Part shown: positions 26,185 through 35,366 of the stretch, piece by piece
Layout of the letters: every line of letters starts with the position of its first letter
Numbering within the stretch: position 1 is the first letter of the stretch
Assembly (NCBI GenBank): GCA_002340325.1
Contig: DDLV01000105.1
Span: forward strand, 1-64,000
DNA length: 64,000 nucleotides
DNA from: Glaciecola sp. UBA2563
GTDB lineage: Bacteria > Pseudomonadota > Gammaproteobacteria > Enterobacterales > Alteromonadaceae
Reading direction: 5' to 3'
Notes under the pieces: generated by a model
Database searches by the model: none
What the model was told of the DNA's origin: nothing
The model's input: only the letters and a program-made list of their open reading frames with translations
Translations under genes and position numbers: made by a program

Positions 26185-27141
26185 ATGAGCACTGCGAGAA
26201 ACAAATTTTACAGTTTATTAGAAGGTGGCTTTGAAGGCGCTATCGCAAGTAAAGTATGCAGTGGCTTTATAATTTTGCTGATTGTGTTAAATGTTGCTGC
26301 GGTTATTGTCGAGTCACATGCGCCCATCGGTGATAAGTATGCCCAACAGTTTTTTCTTTTTAATGTTGTCTCAGTGGTTATCTTTACTGTCGAATACGTC
26401 GCCAGAGTCTGGGTATCGGTTGAAGCCAAAACGAATACATCGAAATCAAATGTCAAAGCGCGCTTGCAGTATATTTTTAGTCCGGTAGCGTTGATTGACT
26501 TCATTGCTATTGCGCCCTTTTATTTATCTTTCTTTTTTGCGATCGATCTGCGTTACCTTCGAATGCTAAGAATGCTGCGTTTGCTCAAGTTAACGCATTA
26601 TTTTACTGGTTTGCGGCTATTTGCTGATGTGTTGCGTTCGGAAATATCCAGTATTGGCGCAGCCATTTTTATCATGTTGGTGCTAGTCTTATTATCAGCA
26701 AGTTTAATGTATTCCATTGAAAATTCAGCTCAACCTGAGGCTTTTCAGAGTATACCAAGCGCAATATGGTGGTCTGTGGTAACAATGACGACCGTTGGCT
26801 ACGGCGATGTAACGCCGGTAACCGCTCTGGGTAAATTCATCGCAATGTTTATCATGCTGTTAGGTGTCGGCGTTGTTGCTTTGCCTGCAGCAATGTTAGC
26901 GGCAAAATTCGGTGACGAGTTACGGTCACGTAAAAGGCAACTGGAACGGCAGGTTGAAGACGCGCTCGAAGACGGAATTTTAACACCTCAAGAAAGCAAA
27001 TCATTGGCAGCATTGGCAGAAAAGCTCGATTTACCGGAAGACACGCTAAATCAACTAATAAAATCCAATCGTCTATGCAGTATCAGCGTTTCGCACTGCC
27101 CACACTGTGGAAAGGCGCTCAAAGAAGATAAAAGTATTTAA
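26185..27141 (+). CDS. Voltage-gated potassium channel with C-terminal zinc-ribbon-like tail
   Basis: 318 residues, a six-helix Kv-type channel subunit. S1-S3 lie at ~25-118, the voltage sensor S4 has arginines and lysine at regular spacing in DLRYLRMLRMLRLLKL (121-136), and the pore loop has TMTTVGYGD (200-208) with the filter TVGYG. S6 ends at ~240. A charged coiled-coil-like helix (~247-275) follows, then a short SHOCT-like helical segment and a CPHCGK tail (C305, C308), which could bind Zn with C298 and H304. It starts three bases after ltrA, implying coupling. Confidence 0.92.
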   Translation: MSTARNKFYSLLEGGFEGAIASKVCSGFIILLIVLNVAAVIVESHAPIGDKYAQQFFLFNVVSVVIFTVEYVARVWVSVEAKTNTSKSNVKARLQYIFSPVALIDFIAIAPFYLSFFFAIDLRYLRMLRMLRLLKLTHYFTGLRLFADVLRSEISSIGAAIFIMLVLVLLSASLMYSIENSAQPEAFQSIPSAIWWSVVTMTTVGYGDVTPVTALGKFIAMFIMLLGVGVVALPAAMLAAKFGDELRSRKRQLERQVEDALEDGILTPQESKSLAALAEKLDLPEDTLNQLIKSNRLCSISVSHCPHCGKALKEDKSI

Positions 27142-27266
27142 AGTGTCTATTTCGCGTCATACGATCATTATTTTCTGTTTGTAAGGCAAATTACTGCGCA
27201 TTAATGTTGCTTATTCCGTAGAATATACAAAATTATAACAAAAAAGAAACAAGCTCGTATTTTTTC

Positions 27267-29156
27267 ATGCCAAAGATCCTTGGAATTTCTGCGTTTTATC
27301 ATGACAGTGCGGCGGCCATTATGGATAATGGCTCAGTGTTATTTGCTGCACAAGAAGAAAGATATACGCGTAAGAAACACGACCCAGAATTTCCATTAAA
27401 TGCGATAAGAAATGCGCTGATGTATGCAGATGCAAGCATTGAGCAATTGGATGCTGTGGTGTTTTACGATAAGCCGTTGCTAAAATTTGAACGGTTACTC
27501 GAAACGTATTTAGCACATGTTCCCAAGGGTTTTTTGTCATTTGCCAGATCAATGCCTATCTGGTTAAAACAAAAATTATATTTAAAATCATTGATTCGCA
27601 GAGAGTTGAGAAACCTGCTAATTGAATACTATGTGGCCAGCCACGGGCTTACAAAAGATGATGCTAAAAAGAAAGCCAAACAAGTAAAACTACCCCCCTT
27701 ACTTTTTACCGAACACCATCAATCACATGCAGCTGCAGCGTATTACCCAAGTCCTTTCGAGGATGCTGCGGTCATTTGCTTAGATGGCGTTGGCGAATGG
27801 ACAAGCACCAGTATATGGCATGCAAGGTCTAACGAATTGAAAGAGCTTGCCACCATTTCATTTCCTCATTCATTAGGGCTTTTGTATTCCGCCTTTACTT
27901 TCTACTGTGGGTTTAAGGTCAACTCGGGAGAATATAAGTTAATGGGGTTAGCGCCCTATGGAGAACCTGTTTATCAAGATGTGATTGAAAAGCATATCAT
28001 CAGTATCGCTGATGACGGCAGTTTTCGTTTACATATGGATTACTTCGATTATGCAGTTGGTCACAGAATGATAAACAAGAAGTTTGAAGCGCTTTTTGGG
28101 GGAAAAGCACTGCCATTTGATCAGGAAGTGACGCAAAAACAAATGGACATCGCTCGTTCGATTCAAGCAGTTACCGAAAAAATTATCGTAAGAATGGCTA
28201 AACACGCAAAGTCACTAACCAACTGCCCAAATCTCTGCTTGGCTGGCGGCGTTGCGCTCAATTGCGTCGCAAATGGAAAGTTATCCGAATTGGGAATATT
28301 TGAAAATATTTGGATCCAACCTGCAGCAGGGGATGCCGGCAGTGCCATTGGCGCTGCGTTAGAGGCGTACTACGGATACTTTGAGGAAGACAGAAACGTC
28401 AACAATGACAACATTGACAGTATGCAGGGCGCTTATCTTGGCAATGGTTACACCAGTGATGAGTGCAAAAAAGTGTGCAATGAACAGGGTCTAAAATTTC
28501 ATAATCTTGATGAACCACAGCTCTACTCCACAGTAGTCGACCTCATATTGCAAGACAAGGTAATTGGCTGGTTTCAGGGGCGCATGGAATTTGGGCCAAG
28601 AGCGCTGGGAAATCGTTCCATCATCGGCGACCCGCGCTCGCCAGAGATGCAAACGAAAATGAACGTCGCGATTAAGCAACGTGAATCCTTTCGACCCTTC
28701 GCCCCCGCGGTACTAGAAGAAGATCAATCTCAGTGGTTTACGGTAAAACATAATAGTCCATACATGTTGCTTGTGGGAGATTTGTTGGATAAGCATCGTC
28801 TGGACGTGAACAACGAAAAGACAGGTTTGGACAAGTTAAAGCAGCAACGCAGCATAGTTCCGGCGATTACACACGTTGATTACAGTGCTAGGGTGCAAAG
28901 CGTCAGCAAATCATCAAACCCGAGATTCCATGCACTGATCAGTGAATTTAAACAAAAGACAGGCGTTGGCATGGTGATAAATACGTCTTTTAATGTGCGC
29001 GGCGAACCGCCTGTTTGCACACCCTATGATGCTATACGATGTTTTCTTGCGACCGAAATGGACGTGTTAGTCCTAGAAAACACTGTATTGTATAAACATG
29101 AAATGCCAGCCGAAGCAATTGAAAAAGCCAAACGCGTCATTTTTGAGAAAGATTAA
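27267..29156 (+). CDS. Carbamoyltransferase (NodU/CmcH/TobZ family)
   Basis: 629 residues. The N-terminal Kae1-like part begins MPKILGISAFYHDSAAAIMD and has EERYTRKKHD, EHHQSHAAAAYYPSPF (metal-binding His residues), CLDGVGEW and LAGGVALNCVANGKL. The C-terminal YrdC-like part has the family signature WFQGRMEFGPRALGNRSI, RPFAPAV and NTSFNVRGEPPV. The family makes carbamoyl-AMP and transfers the carbamoyl group to a hydroxyl of a small molecule or glycan. It leads a three-gene cassette with SxtJ and DUF5989 proteins. Its acceptor is unknown. Confidence 0.93.
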   Translation: MPKILGISAFYHDSAAAIMDNGSVLFAAQEERYTRKKHDPEFPLNAIRNALMYADASIEQLDAVVFYDKPLLKFERLLETYLAHVPKGFLSFARSMPIWLKQKLYLKSLIRRELRNLLIEYYVASHGLTKDDAKKKAKQVKLPPLLFTEHHQSHAAAAYYPSPFEDAAVICLDGVGEWTSTSIWHARSNELKELATISFPHSLGLLYSAFTFYCGFKVNSGEYKLMGLAPYGEPVYQDVIEKHIISIADDGSFRLHMDYFDYAVGHRMINKKFEALFGGKALPFDQEVTQKQMDIARSIQAVTEKIIVRMAKHAKSLTNCPNLCLAGGVALNCVANGKLSELGIFENIWIQPAAGDAGSAIGAALEAYYGYFEEDRNVNNDNIDSMQGAYLGNGYTSDECKKVCNEQGLKFHNLDEPQLYSTVVDLILQDKVIGWFQGRMEFGPRALGNRSIIGDPRSPEMQTKMNVAIKQRESFRPFAPAVLEEDQSQWFTVKHNSPYMLLVGDLLDKHRLDVNNEKTGLDKLKQQRSIVPAITHVDYSARVQSVSKSSNPRFHALISEFKQKTGVGMVINTSFNVRGEPPVCTPYDAIRCFLATEMDVLVLENTVLYKHEMPAEAIEKAKRVIFEKD

Positions 29157-29207
29157 AGAAATTCATGCGAAATAGAGTTTTAAATATGTGTGACGTGAGC
29201 GTTTGTG

Positions 29208-29307
29208 ATCGTTAGTAGGCCATAATAAAGTGTCAAAAAACAAGGATGTTTTTTGCCAAGCGTCACATGGACGTGCTTGAGCGTCTTTATTATGGCCTAC
29301 TAACGAT
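29208..29307. repeat. Perfect 23-bp inverted repeats enclosing a 54-bp core
   Basis: 29208-29230 is the exact reverse complement of 29285-29307. The core contains a further small AAAAAAC/GTTTTTT stem. The element sits between the carbamoyltransferase and SxtJ genes, which normally stand together. It has no coding capacity and no clear terminator T run. Confidence 0.85.
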
Positions 29308-29384
29308 TGCATAGAGCGATGGCACACTTATTTAACACTCCAAATCTCTCTTTAGATAAAGTGTTGAACTAATGGGAACTATAG

Positions 29385-29831
29385 ATGAAGTCGTTATTAC
29401 ACTATTTTAAAACCGAAGTGCTGCTGCCTACAAAGGATAAAGACGATATCGATGAACTAAAGACGTTTGGATTAACGTTTGCCATTGCCATCCCGGTGAT
29501 TTTTTCATTGATACTTCCTTGGATTTTTTCAAATCAATCTCCGATGTGGCCGATGTATGTGTCACTTGTGTTAGTTTTCAGTTATTTTTTTCTTCCTAAG
29601 TGGCTATATTATCCTTATCGAGCTTGGATGTTTATTGGATCTATTCTTGCCTGGCTAAATACGAAACTTATTTTGGCATTGGCTTACTTTGTGATGATGG
29701 TACCGCTTGGGCTTGTTTTGAGACTTTTGGGCAAGCTGGATTACAAAAAGAAACCTGAGGGACCTAGTTTTTGGCAAACACCGAATGAGCGTTCAACATC
29801 ACGTAAAGCAAGGTTAAAGGAACCTTTTTAA
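29385..29831 (+). CDS. SxtJ-family membrane protein
   Basis: 148 residues with three to four hydrophobic segments (~30-46, 52-68, 80-95, 97-115). The pattern ELKTFGLTFAIAIPVIFSLI, LPKWLYYPYRAWMFIGSILAW and FVMMVPLGLVLRLLGKLDYKKK matches the SxtJ family, named from saxitoxin gene clusters but widespread beside carbamoyltransferases. GGGA lies ~9 bases before the ATG. Its stop overlaps the start of the next gene (TAATG). Confidence 0.85.
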   Translation: MKSLLHYFKTEVLLPTKDKDDIDELKTFGLTFAIAIPVIFSLILPWIFSNQSPMWPMYVSLVLVFSYFFLPKWLYYPYRAWMFIGSILAWLNTKLILALAYFVMMVPLGLVLRLLGKLDYKKKPEGPSFWQTPNERSTSRKARLKEPF

Positions 29832-29983
29832 TGGTAGAGTTTTTACAAGATCTGTGGGCTTTTTTGCGAGAAAGAAAAAAGCTTTGGTTGTTACCCATTG
29901 TTGTTATTTTGGCGCTCTTGGGCGCGGTAGTTGTTGCGACTCAACAATCATCACTCGCTACGTTCATCTACACACTATTCTAA
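29831..29983 (+). CDS. DUF5989-family 50-residue membrane protein
   Basis: A small protein (50 residues). It begins MVEFLQDLWAFLRERKKLWL, then has one hydrophobic helix and ends LATFIYTLF. This is the typical DUF5989 form, a single-span protein found directly after SxtJ genes. Translationally coupled by one-base overlap. Likely works in one membrane complex with SxtJ and the carbamoyltransferase; that is inferred from conserved neighbourhood. Confidence 0.85.
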   Translation: MVEFLQDLWAFLRERKKLWLLPIVVILALLGAVVVATQQSSLATFIYTLF

Positions 29984-30073
29984 CCAGCGTGATCAACTTT
30001 AGTTATTGATATGTAGGTCTGTTGCTTCTCAAGGCGTTATTGCTGTGGACATGTCTCAATAAATGAAGGGCTA

Positions 30074-30089
30074 TTGAAAACGTATGCAA
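30074..30089. promoter_or_regulatory. Candidate LacI-family operator
   Basis: A 16-base imperfect palindrome (12 of 16 positions symmetric) with a central CG, TTGAAAACGTATGCAA, lies ~75 bases before the GH13 start. LacI-family operators typically have this CG-centred form. The LacI gene at 42844-43860 is a possible partner. No footprint evidence exists. Confidence 0.35.
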
Positions 30090-30162
30090 CTAGTTTAACA
30101 TTTTATTAACCGTTATCCTTTATGATTAAGAAATTAGGATTGGTCATAAAGGTACGGTAAAC

Positions 30163-32106
30163 GTGGAAAAACGTGTTAACAAGTCGCTCAGTGTTATGTG
30201 TTCACTGGTTTTCATCGGCATTTTACTAAATGGTTGTGCAAAACCTGAGGAAGCGTCAGTTGAAACCGCAGCCAAAGAAGAAATGGAACTAGATACATCA
30301 GAGTCTATCGCCAACCACCATGCGCTAGGCGAGGGAAAGCCGGTTATTTACCAAGTGTTTACTCGCCTTTTTGGTAACACCAATACAACCAATAAAGCAT
30401 GGGGAACCATTGATGAGAACGGTGTTGGTAAGTTCTCTGATTTTACAGATGAAGCATTGCTTGGTATTAAAGAGTTGGGAACTTCCTATATCTGGTATAC
30501 CGGTATACCTCATCATGCCGTAATCAAAGACTACACCGATTATGGCATTAGTCTGGATGACCCTGATGTTGTGAAAGGTCGCGCCGGATCTCCGTATGCA
30601 GTAAAAGACTACTACAATGTAAACCCTGATCTTGCTGATGATCCGTCTCAGCGTTTAGCGGAATTTGAAGCCTTAATCGAACGCACACATCGCCATGATA
30701 TGAAAGTGCTTATCGACATTGTGCCAAATCACGTTGCTCGAAACTACGAATCACTAAGTGCGCCAGAAGGTGTTGAAGACTTTGGGGTAAATGATGATGT
30801 GACGGTGGAATATGCGCGTGATAATAATTTCTATTACATTGTCGGCGAAGCATTTGAAGTACCCACATCTGAAGGCTACGCGCCTCTAGGAGGCGAGCAG
30901 CATCCGATGGCAGATGGCAAGTTTGAAGAGATGCCTGCTAAGTGGACAGGTAATGGTGCGCGTGAAGCCAAACCCGACATCAATGACTGGTATGAGACTG
31001 TTAAAGTTAACTATGGTGTTCGTCCAGATGGTTCATATGATTTTCCCGTTTTACCAAGAGACTATCGCGAAAAATCGTGGCAAGCGCATGCAGATTTTTG
31101 GAAAGACAAAGATTTACCGGATTCTTGGTACAAATTTGAAAACATCGTGCACTATTGGCTTGATAAAGGCGTCGATGGCTTTCGTTTTGATATGGCCGAG
31201 ATGGTGCCGGTGGAATTCTGGTCGTTTTTAAATTCATCAATCAAACAAAAAAACCAAGAAGCCTTATTGCTTGCGGAAGTTTATAACCCAACCCTGTATC
31301 GGGACTATATTCAGCTTGGATTAATGGATTATCTGTATGACAAAGTAGGCTTTTATGATGATTTAAAAGCGGTTATGCAAGGGCACGGCGACGCCATAAA
31401 GCTAGAAATTAATCAAAACGAATTAGCAGATGTTGAACAACATATGCTGCATTTTCTTGAAAACCATGACGAACAGCGTATCGCAAGCCTTGACTTTGCG
31501 GGAGATGCGCAAAAGGGTATACCCGCGTTAGCAGTTTCTGCGTTAATCAGCCGTTCACCCACAATGTTGTATTTTGGGCAAGATGTTGGGGAAGACGGTA
31601 GTGAAGAATTAGGCTTTGGTGACCCCACACGCACAACTATTTTTGACTACGCTGGCGTGCCTGCGCATCAGCGCTGGATGAATGATGGAAAATTCGATGG
31701 CGGTCAGCTAAGCGAAACCGAAAAAGCTCTGCGTAGTGCGCATATCGATATCATGAATATTTCGGCGCACAATCCGCTGATGCTCGCAGACTATGTTAGT
31801 TTGCATGGCTACAATGCAGACGCAACTGATGGTTATGGCAATCTTCAGTTTTCTTTTGCTAGATACAACAACGAAAAGGCTATGATAGTTGTGGCTAATT
31901 TTGCTCAAGAAGACGTGAAGTTTGATTTCAAAGTGCCGGTGGACCTTATTGTGCAATGGCGTCTACAGGCAAAGGATTATGAATTAATTGATTTGTTAAA
32001 TGATGCCGTGCTTCAAATGACGGTAGCAAATGACAAAATGGTCGCTACAATCCCGATGCAGCTTTCGGCAAACGGCGTACACGTGATTGAGTTTAGCTTG
32101 CCCTAA
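30163..32106 (+). CDS. GH13 alpha-amylase-family lipoprotein
   Basis: 647 residues. The start is GTG 30163. A lipoprotein signal ends at LLNGC (C25), so the enzyme is anchored to the inner or outer membrane. The GH13 barrel has conserved region I DIVPNH (185-190), region II GFRFDMAE with nucleophile D343, region III AEVYNP with acid/base E372, and region IV ENHDEQR with D436. An oligosaccharide-type alpha-glucan hydrolase is likely, but the GH13 subfamily cannot be set by eye. It is followed after 32 bases by a GH31 gene, so both probably degrade maltodextrins in the periplasm. Confidence 0.92.
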   Translation: MEKRVNKSLSVMCSLVFIGILLNGCAKPEEASVETAAKEEMELDTSESIANHHALGEGKPVIYQVFTRLFGNTNTTNKAWGTIDENGVGKFSDFTDEALLGIKELGTSYIWYTGIPHHAVIKDYTDYGISLDDPDVVKGRAGSPYAVKDYYNVNPDLADDPSQRLAEFEALIERTHRHDMKVLIDIVPNHVARNYESLSAPEGVEDFGVNDDVTVEYARDNNFYYIVGEAFEVPTSEGYAPLGGEQHPMADGKFEEMPAKWTGNGAREAKPDINDWYETVKVNYGVRPDGSYDFPVLPRDYREKSWQAHADFWKDKDLPDSWYKFENIVHYWLDKGVDGFRFDMAEMVPVEFWSFLNSSIKQKNQEALLLAEVYNPTLYRDYIQLGLMDYLYDKVGFYDDLKAVMQGHGDAIKLEINQNELADVEQHMLHFLENHDEQRIASLDFAGDAQKGIPALAVSALISRSPTMLYFGQDVGEDGSEELGFGDPTRTTIFDYAGVPAHQRWMNDGKFDGGQLSETEKALRSAHIDIMNISAHNPLMLADYVSLHGYNADATDGYGNLQFSFARYNNEKAMIVVANFAQEDVKFDFKVPVDLIVQWRLQAKDYELIDLLNDAVLQMTVANDKMVATIPMQLSANGVHVIEFSLP

Positions 32107-32138
32107 ATAGATTTGCTTTGAGAAGAAGACATAAATAC

Positions 32139-34556
32139 ATGCAAGCATTAAAAATAATAATCCTGTGGGGAGTGTTTTTCGCCTTCCCATTAAGCGCCAT
32201 TGCCTCTAATGTGCTGTCTATTGAAGCAGAAGGACAGAACTTAACGGTTGTACTTGATGATGGCGAAGTGTCTATCCGTGCGCTCAACCGCGGTGCCGTT
32301 GAAGTGCATTTCCAACCTAATGGCATACGTCAACTTCCTTCCTTTGCTATTGACGAATCTTCAATTGAGCAAGTCGCAGTGACTTATTCATCATCACAAG
32401 ACTTCTCTCTTTTTGCATTACCTGAGTTTGCAGTCAAGATCCACAAATCGCCTTACAGATTGGCCTTTTTGCGCGATGGAAAAGTAATTTCCGAAGAAGA
32501 AGTAGGTGGATTTGCTACCGAAACAATGCGTGGTTTTCGCTTTACGCTAAGCGATGAAGAACAACTCTATGGCGGTGGGCAACGCGTCCTAGGTATGGAC
32601 AGAAGAGGCCATCGAATGCCATTGTATAATCGCGCGCACTATGGATACACCACTGAATCAAACCAGATGTATTACGGATTGCCCGCTGTGATGTCCACTA
32701 AGCACTATGCTATTGGCTTTGACAATAGTGCGACAGGGCATTTGGATATTGGCTATACACAGAATGATATTCTGCAATTTGAAGCGGTCGCGGGGCGCAC
32801 AGGATATGTTTTTGCGGCAGGTAATGATTTATCTGAAACTGTTAGTTATTTTGTCTCCGCCACGGGGAAACAACCGCTACCACCGCGGTGGTCGTTGGGC
32901 AATTATGCATCGCGATTTGGTTATCGCAGTCAGGCAGAAGTCCTCGATGTAGCAAATCAGTTTATTGATAAAGCGTTCCCATTAGACGCGATCGTGTTGG
33001 ATTTGTACTGGTTTGGACCCGATATCAAAGGGCATATGGGTAACTTAAACTGGGATAAAGAAAACTGGCCAGACCCCGTCGGTATGATTGAGGCGTTGCT
33101 AGATAAAGGGATACGGACGATATTAATCACCGAGCCATTTATACTAACATCATCAACGCAGTGGGACTCAGCAGTTAATGCTAATGCACTCGCCAATAAC
33201 CTTGCAGGCGTGCCAAAAACATTTGATTTTTACTTTGGTAATACGGGGCTTGTCGATGTGTTTGACGAAGGCGCACAAGAGTGGTTTTGGCAATATTATG
33301 AAACTCTTGCAAATCAAGGCGTAAGTGGTTGGTGGGGCGATTTGGGTGAGCCCGAAGTCCATCCTTATGACAGTATTCACAATTTGGACGGTATGCTGGT
33401 CACTGCAGAAGAAATTCACAATGCCTATGGCCACCAATGGGCAAAAATGGTGTATGAGCGCCAACAGTTACTACGTCCAGAAGAACGGCCGTTTGTGATG
33501 ATGCGAGCTGGGTTTTTGGGTTCTCAGCGATACGGAATGATACCCTGGACAGGCGATGTTGATAGGTCTTGGGGCGGTCTTAAACCGCAAGTTGAATTGG
33601 CCTTGCAGATGGGGTTGTTTGGTTTGGCCTACACGCATTCTGATTTAGGTGGATTCGCTGGCGGTGAAACGTTTGACGCTGAGCTATATACGCGCTGGAT
33701 GCAATACGGTGTTTTCCAACCCGTTTATCGTCCACATGCGCAGGACCACATAGCACCTGAACCCATTTTTCATGATAAGAAAACACAAGATATCGTCAGA
33801 AATTATATCAATTTGCGTTATCAGTTAACGCCATATAACTATTCGCTATCAATCGAAAACAGCAAAACGGGTTTACCCATGATGCGCCCGTTGACAATGC
33901 ACTATCCCAACGAAGATATGAATCGCACAGATGCATACTTGTGGGGAGAGCAGTTTTTGATTGCACCCATTGTGAATCAAGGCCAAACGTCGCAAGATAT
34001 TGCACTGCCAGAAGGTGTATGGTTTGACTATTTTGACAATAAGAAATATCAAGGTAGTCAAACAATTTCAGTGGATGCCCCACTTGAAAAATTGCCAGTG
34101 ATGGTGCGGGCCGGTGCCTTCGTACCTTCTGTACCCACCTACAAAAATGAATTTGAATACAAAAAGGACACGCTGTATGTAGACTACTATGCGGATAATA
34201 CAGGTTCTCACAGCAATTATGTAATGTTCGATGATAATGGCAAAGATCCAAATAGCCTCCGCAATAACGAGTATCAAACGTTAACGTTTAGCGCTGAAAA
34301 TAAAGATACTTTAAAAATATTGGCAAACGTGACAGGTAGTTATCACAACGCACCTAAAGTTCGCAGAGTAATCTATAGAATTCACGGTATCTCCGAGCGT
34401 CCTTCGAGCGTATCTGTAGATGGAACTAGAGTTCCTTTCATTCTAGATGAAAGCGAGCTAGTAGAGCGCGATTTAGCATTTTGGTCCGGCGATACGCTGC
34501 ATGTATCGGGTAGACTTCGTTCTATCTTGGACGTTTCAGTCCGTTGGATTGATTAA
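32139..34556 (+). CDS. GH31 alpha-glucosidase, secreted
   Basis: About 805 residues. I choose ATG 32139 (MQALKIIILWGVFFAFPLS, signal peptide ending SAIAS) over an in-frame TTG at 32118 that adds RRRHKY and has no binding site. An N-terminal beta-sandwich is followed by the GH31 barrel: VLDLYWFG, the nucleophile Asp in GWWGDLGEPE (about residue 401), and the acid/base Asp in PWTGDVDRSWGG (about 473). C-terminal beta domains follow. Exo-acting release of glucose from alpha-glucans or isomaltose-type sugars is expected. Operon with the GH13 gene. Confidence 0.92.
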   Translation: MQALKIIILWGVFFAFPLSAIASNVLSIEAEGQNLTVVLDDGEVSIRALNRGAVEVHFQPNGIRQLPSFAIDESSIEQVAVTYSSSQDFSLFALPEFAVKIHKSPYRLAFLRDGKVISEEEVGGFATETMRGFRFTLSDEEQLYGGGQRVLGMDRRGHRMPLYNRAHYGYTTESNQMYYGLPAVMSTKHYAIGFDNSATGHLDIGYTQNDILQFEAVAGRTGYVFAAGNDLSETVSYFVSATGKQPLPPRWSLGNYASRFGYRSQAEVLDVANQFIDKAFPLDAIVLDLYWFGPDIKGHMGNLNWDKENWPDPVGMIEALLDKGIRTILITEPFILTSSTQWDSAVNANALANNLAGVPKTFDFYFGNTGLVDVFDEGAQEWFWQYYETLANQGVSGWWGDLGEPEVHPYDSIHNLDGMLVTAEEIHNAYGHQWAKMVYERQQLLRPEERPFVMMRAGFLGSQRYGMIPWTGDVDRSWGGLKPQVELALQMGLFGLAYTHSDLGGFAGGETFDAELYTRWMQYGVFQPVYRPHAQDHIAPEPIFHDKKTQDIVRNYINLRYQLTPYNYSLSIENSKTGLPMMRPLTMHYPNEDMNRTDAYLWGEQFLIAPIVNQGQTSQDIALPEGVWFDYFDNKKYQGSQTISVDAPLEKLPVMVRAGAFVPSVPTYKNEFEYKKDTLYVDYYADNTGSHSNYVMFDDNGKDPNSLRNNEYQTLTFSAENKDTLKILANVTGSYHNAPKVRRVIYRIHGISERPSSVSVDGTRVPFILDESELVERDLAFWSGDTLHVSGRLRSILDVSVRWID

Positions 34557-34655
34557 GAAGCACGCTAATGAAAGATACCTGAGTTATCAGATAAATACCA
34601 AACAAGGTAAATGGCCGACGCATAATCACGGAATGTAATTTGCGAGTCAGTTGGT

Positions 34656-35366
34656 ATGAAAATTTGGTATAAAAACATCGTTGTATCCTTGCTAATTACA
34701 ACAAGCTTCATTTGCTCAGCTACCATAATCGATTTTACAGATGAAGCTGTATGGCGCTATGTTGATGGCAATGAAACTTACAGTGCGAACTACAACGGTA
34801 TCGACGTAACCCTAGGCACCGTTGGGAGTGGAAATCTGACTTTCAATGGATATGAGGGTACCGGAATATTGCCCCTGACTAATGGCGGTTTTCTGCAGGG
34901 AGATGGTGATGGTATTGGTATCAGTTCAATTGGTGTCAGTTCCATTGGTAATTATGACGAAATAAATTCGCGCGACGGTGTTTCTGAAACACTTACCGTC
35001 GATTTCATGCAGCCTTTCATTATTGAAGAGATTTTTGTGCTTGACCTTTTCAGCAATGAAGTAGCAGTCTACAGCACTGAAAGCTCTAGTAACTACAGCG
35101 CAAATAACGATAACAGCAACGCATCGTCATCTCGATGGGGTTTCCATGAAATCATCACCTTTGATACCCAAGGCACCTATCAATTGAGTTTCACCGCTGC
35201 GGCAACCAGGTTTGGTGACGATGGTGATAGTGACTATGCATTGGCAGGAATGAGAATCGCTGAGGTGTCTGAGCCCTCATTAATAGCTCTGGTCATAGTA
35301 TCTGTACTGATTTTGTTCGCGAAAAAAGGTCAGAGGTATGACACGATGAGTGAGCGGCTCAACTAA
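34656..35366 (+). CDS. Secreted protein with PEP-CTERM-like sorting tail
   Basis: 236 residues. A signal peptide (1-21, SFICSA) leads into a beta-rich, Gly/Ser/Asn-rich mature region with no enzyme motif. Near the C-terminus VSEPSLIALVIVSVLILFAKK forms a short motif, one transmembrane helix and a basic cluster, the layout of a PEP-CTERM signal with 'SEPS' in place of 'PEPS'. An unusual 12-residue extension follows the basic cluster. PEP-CTERM proteins are processed by exosortase and often go to biofilm matrix. The last four bases overlap the stop of the next, opposite gene. Confidence 0.7.
   Translation: MKIWYKNIVVSLLITTSFICSATIIDFTDEAVWRYVDGNETYSANYNGIDVTLGTVGSGNLTFNGYEGTGILPLTNGGFLQGDGDGIGISSIGVSSIGNYDEINSRDGVSETLTVDFMQPFIIEEIFVLDLFSNEVAVYSTESSSNYSANNDNSNASSSRWGFHEIITFDTQGTYQLSFTAAATRFGDDGDSDYALAGMRIAEVSEPSLIALVIVSVLILFAKKGQRYDTMSERLN

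Noticed and set aside
33808..34251. 147-codon minus-strand frame inside the GH31 gene
   Set aside because: Shadow frame of a well-supported enzyme gene.
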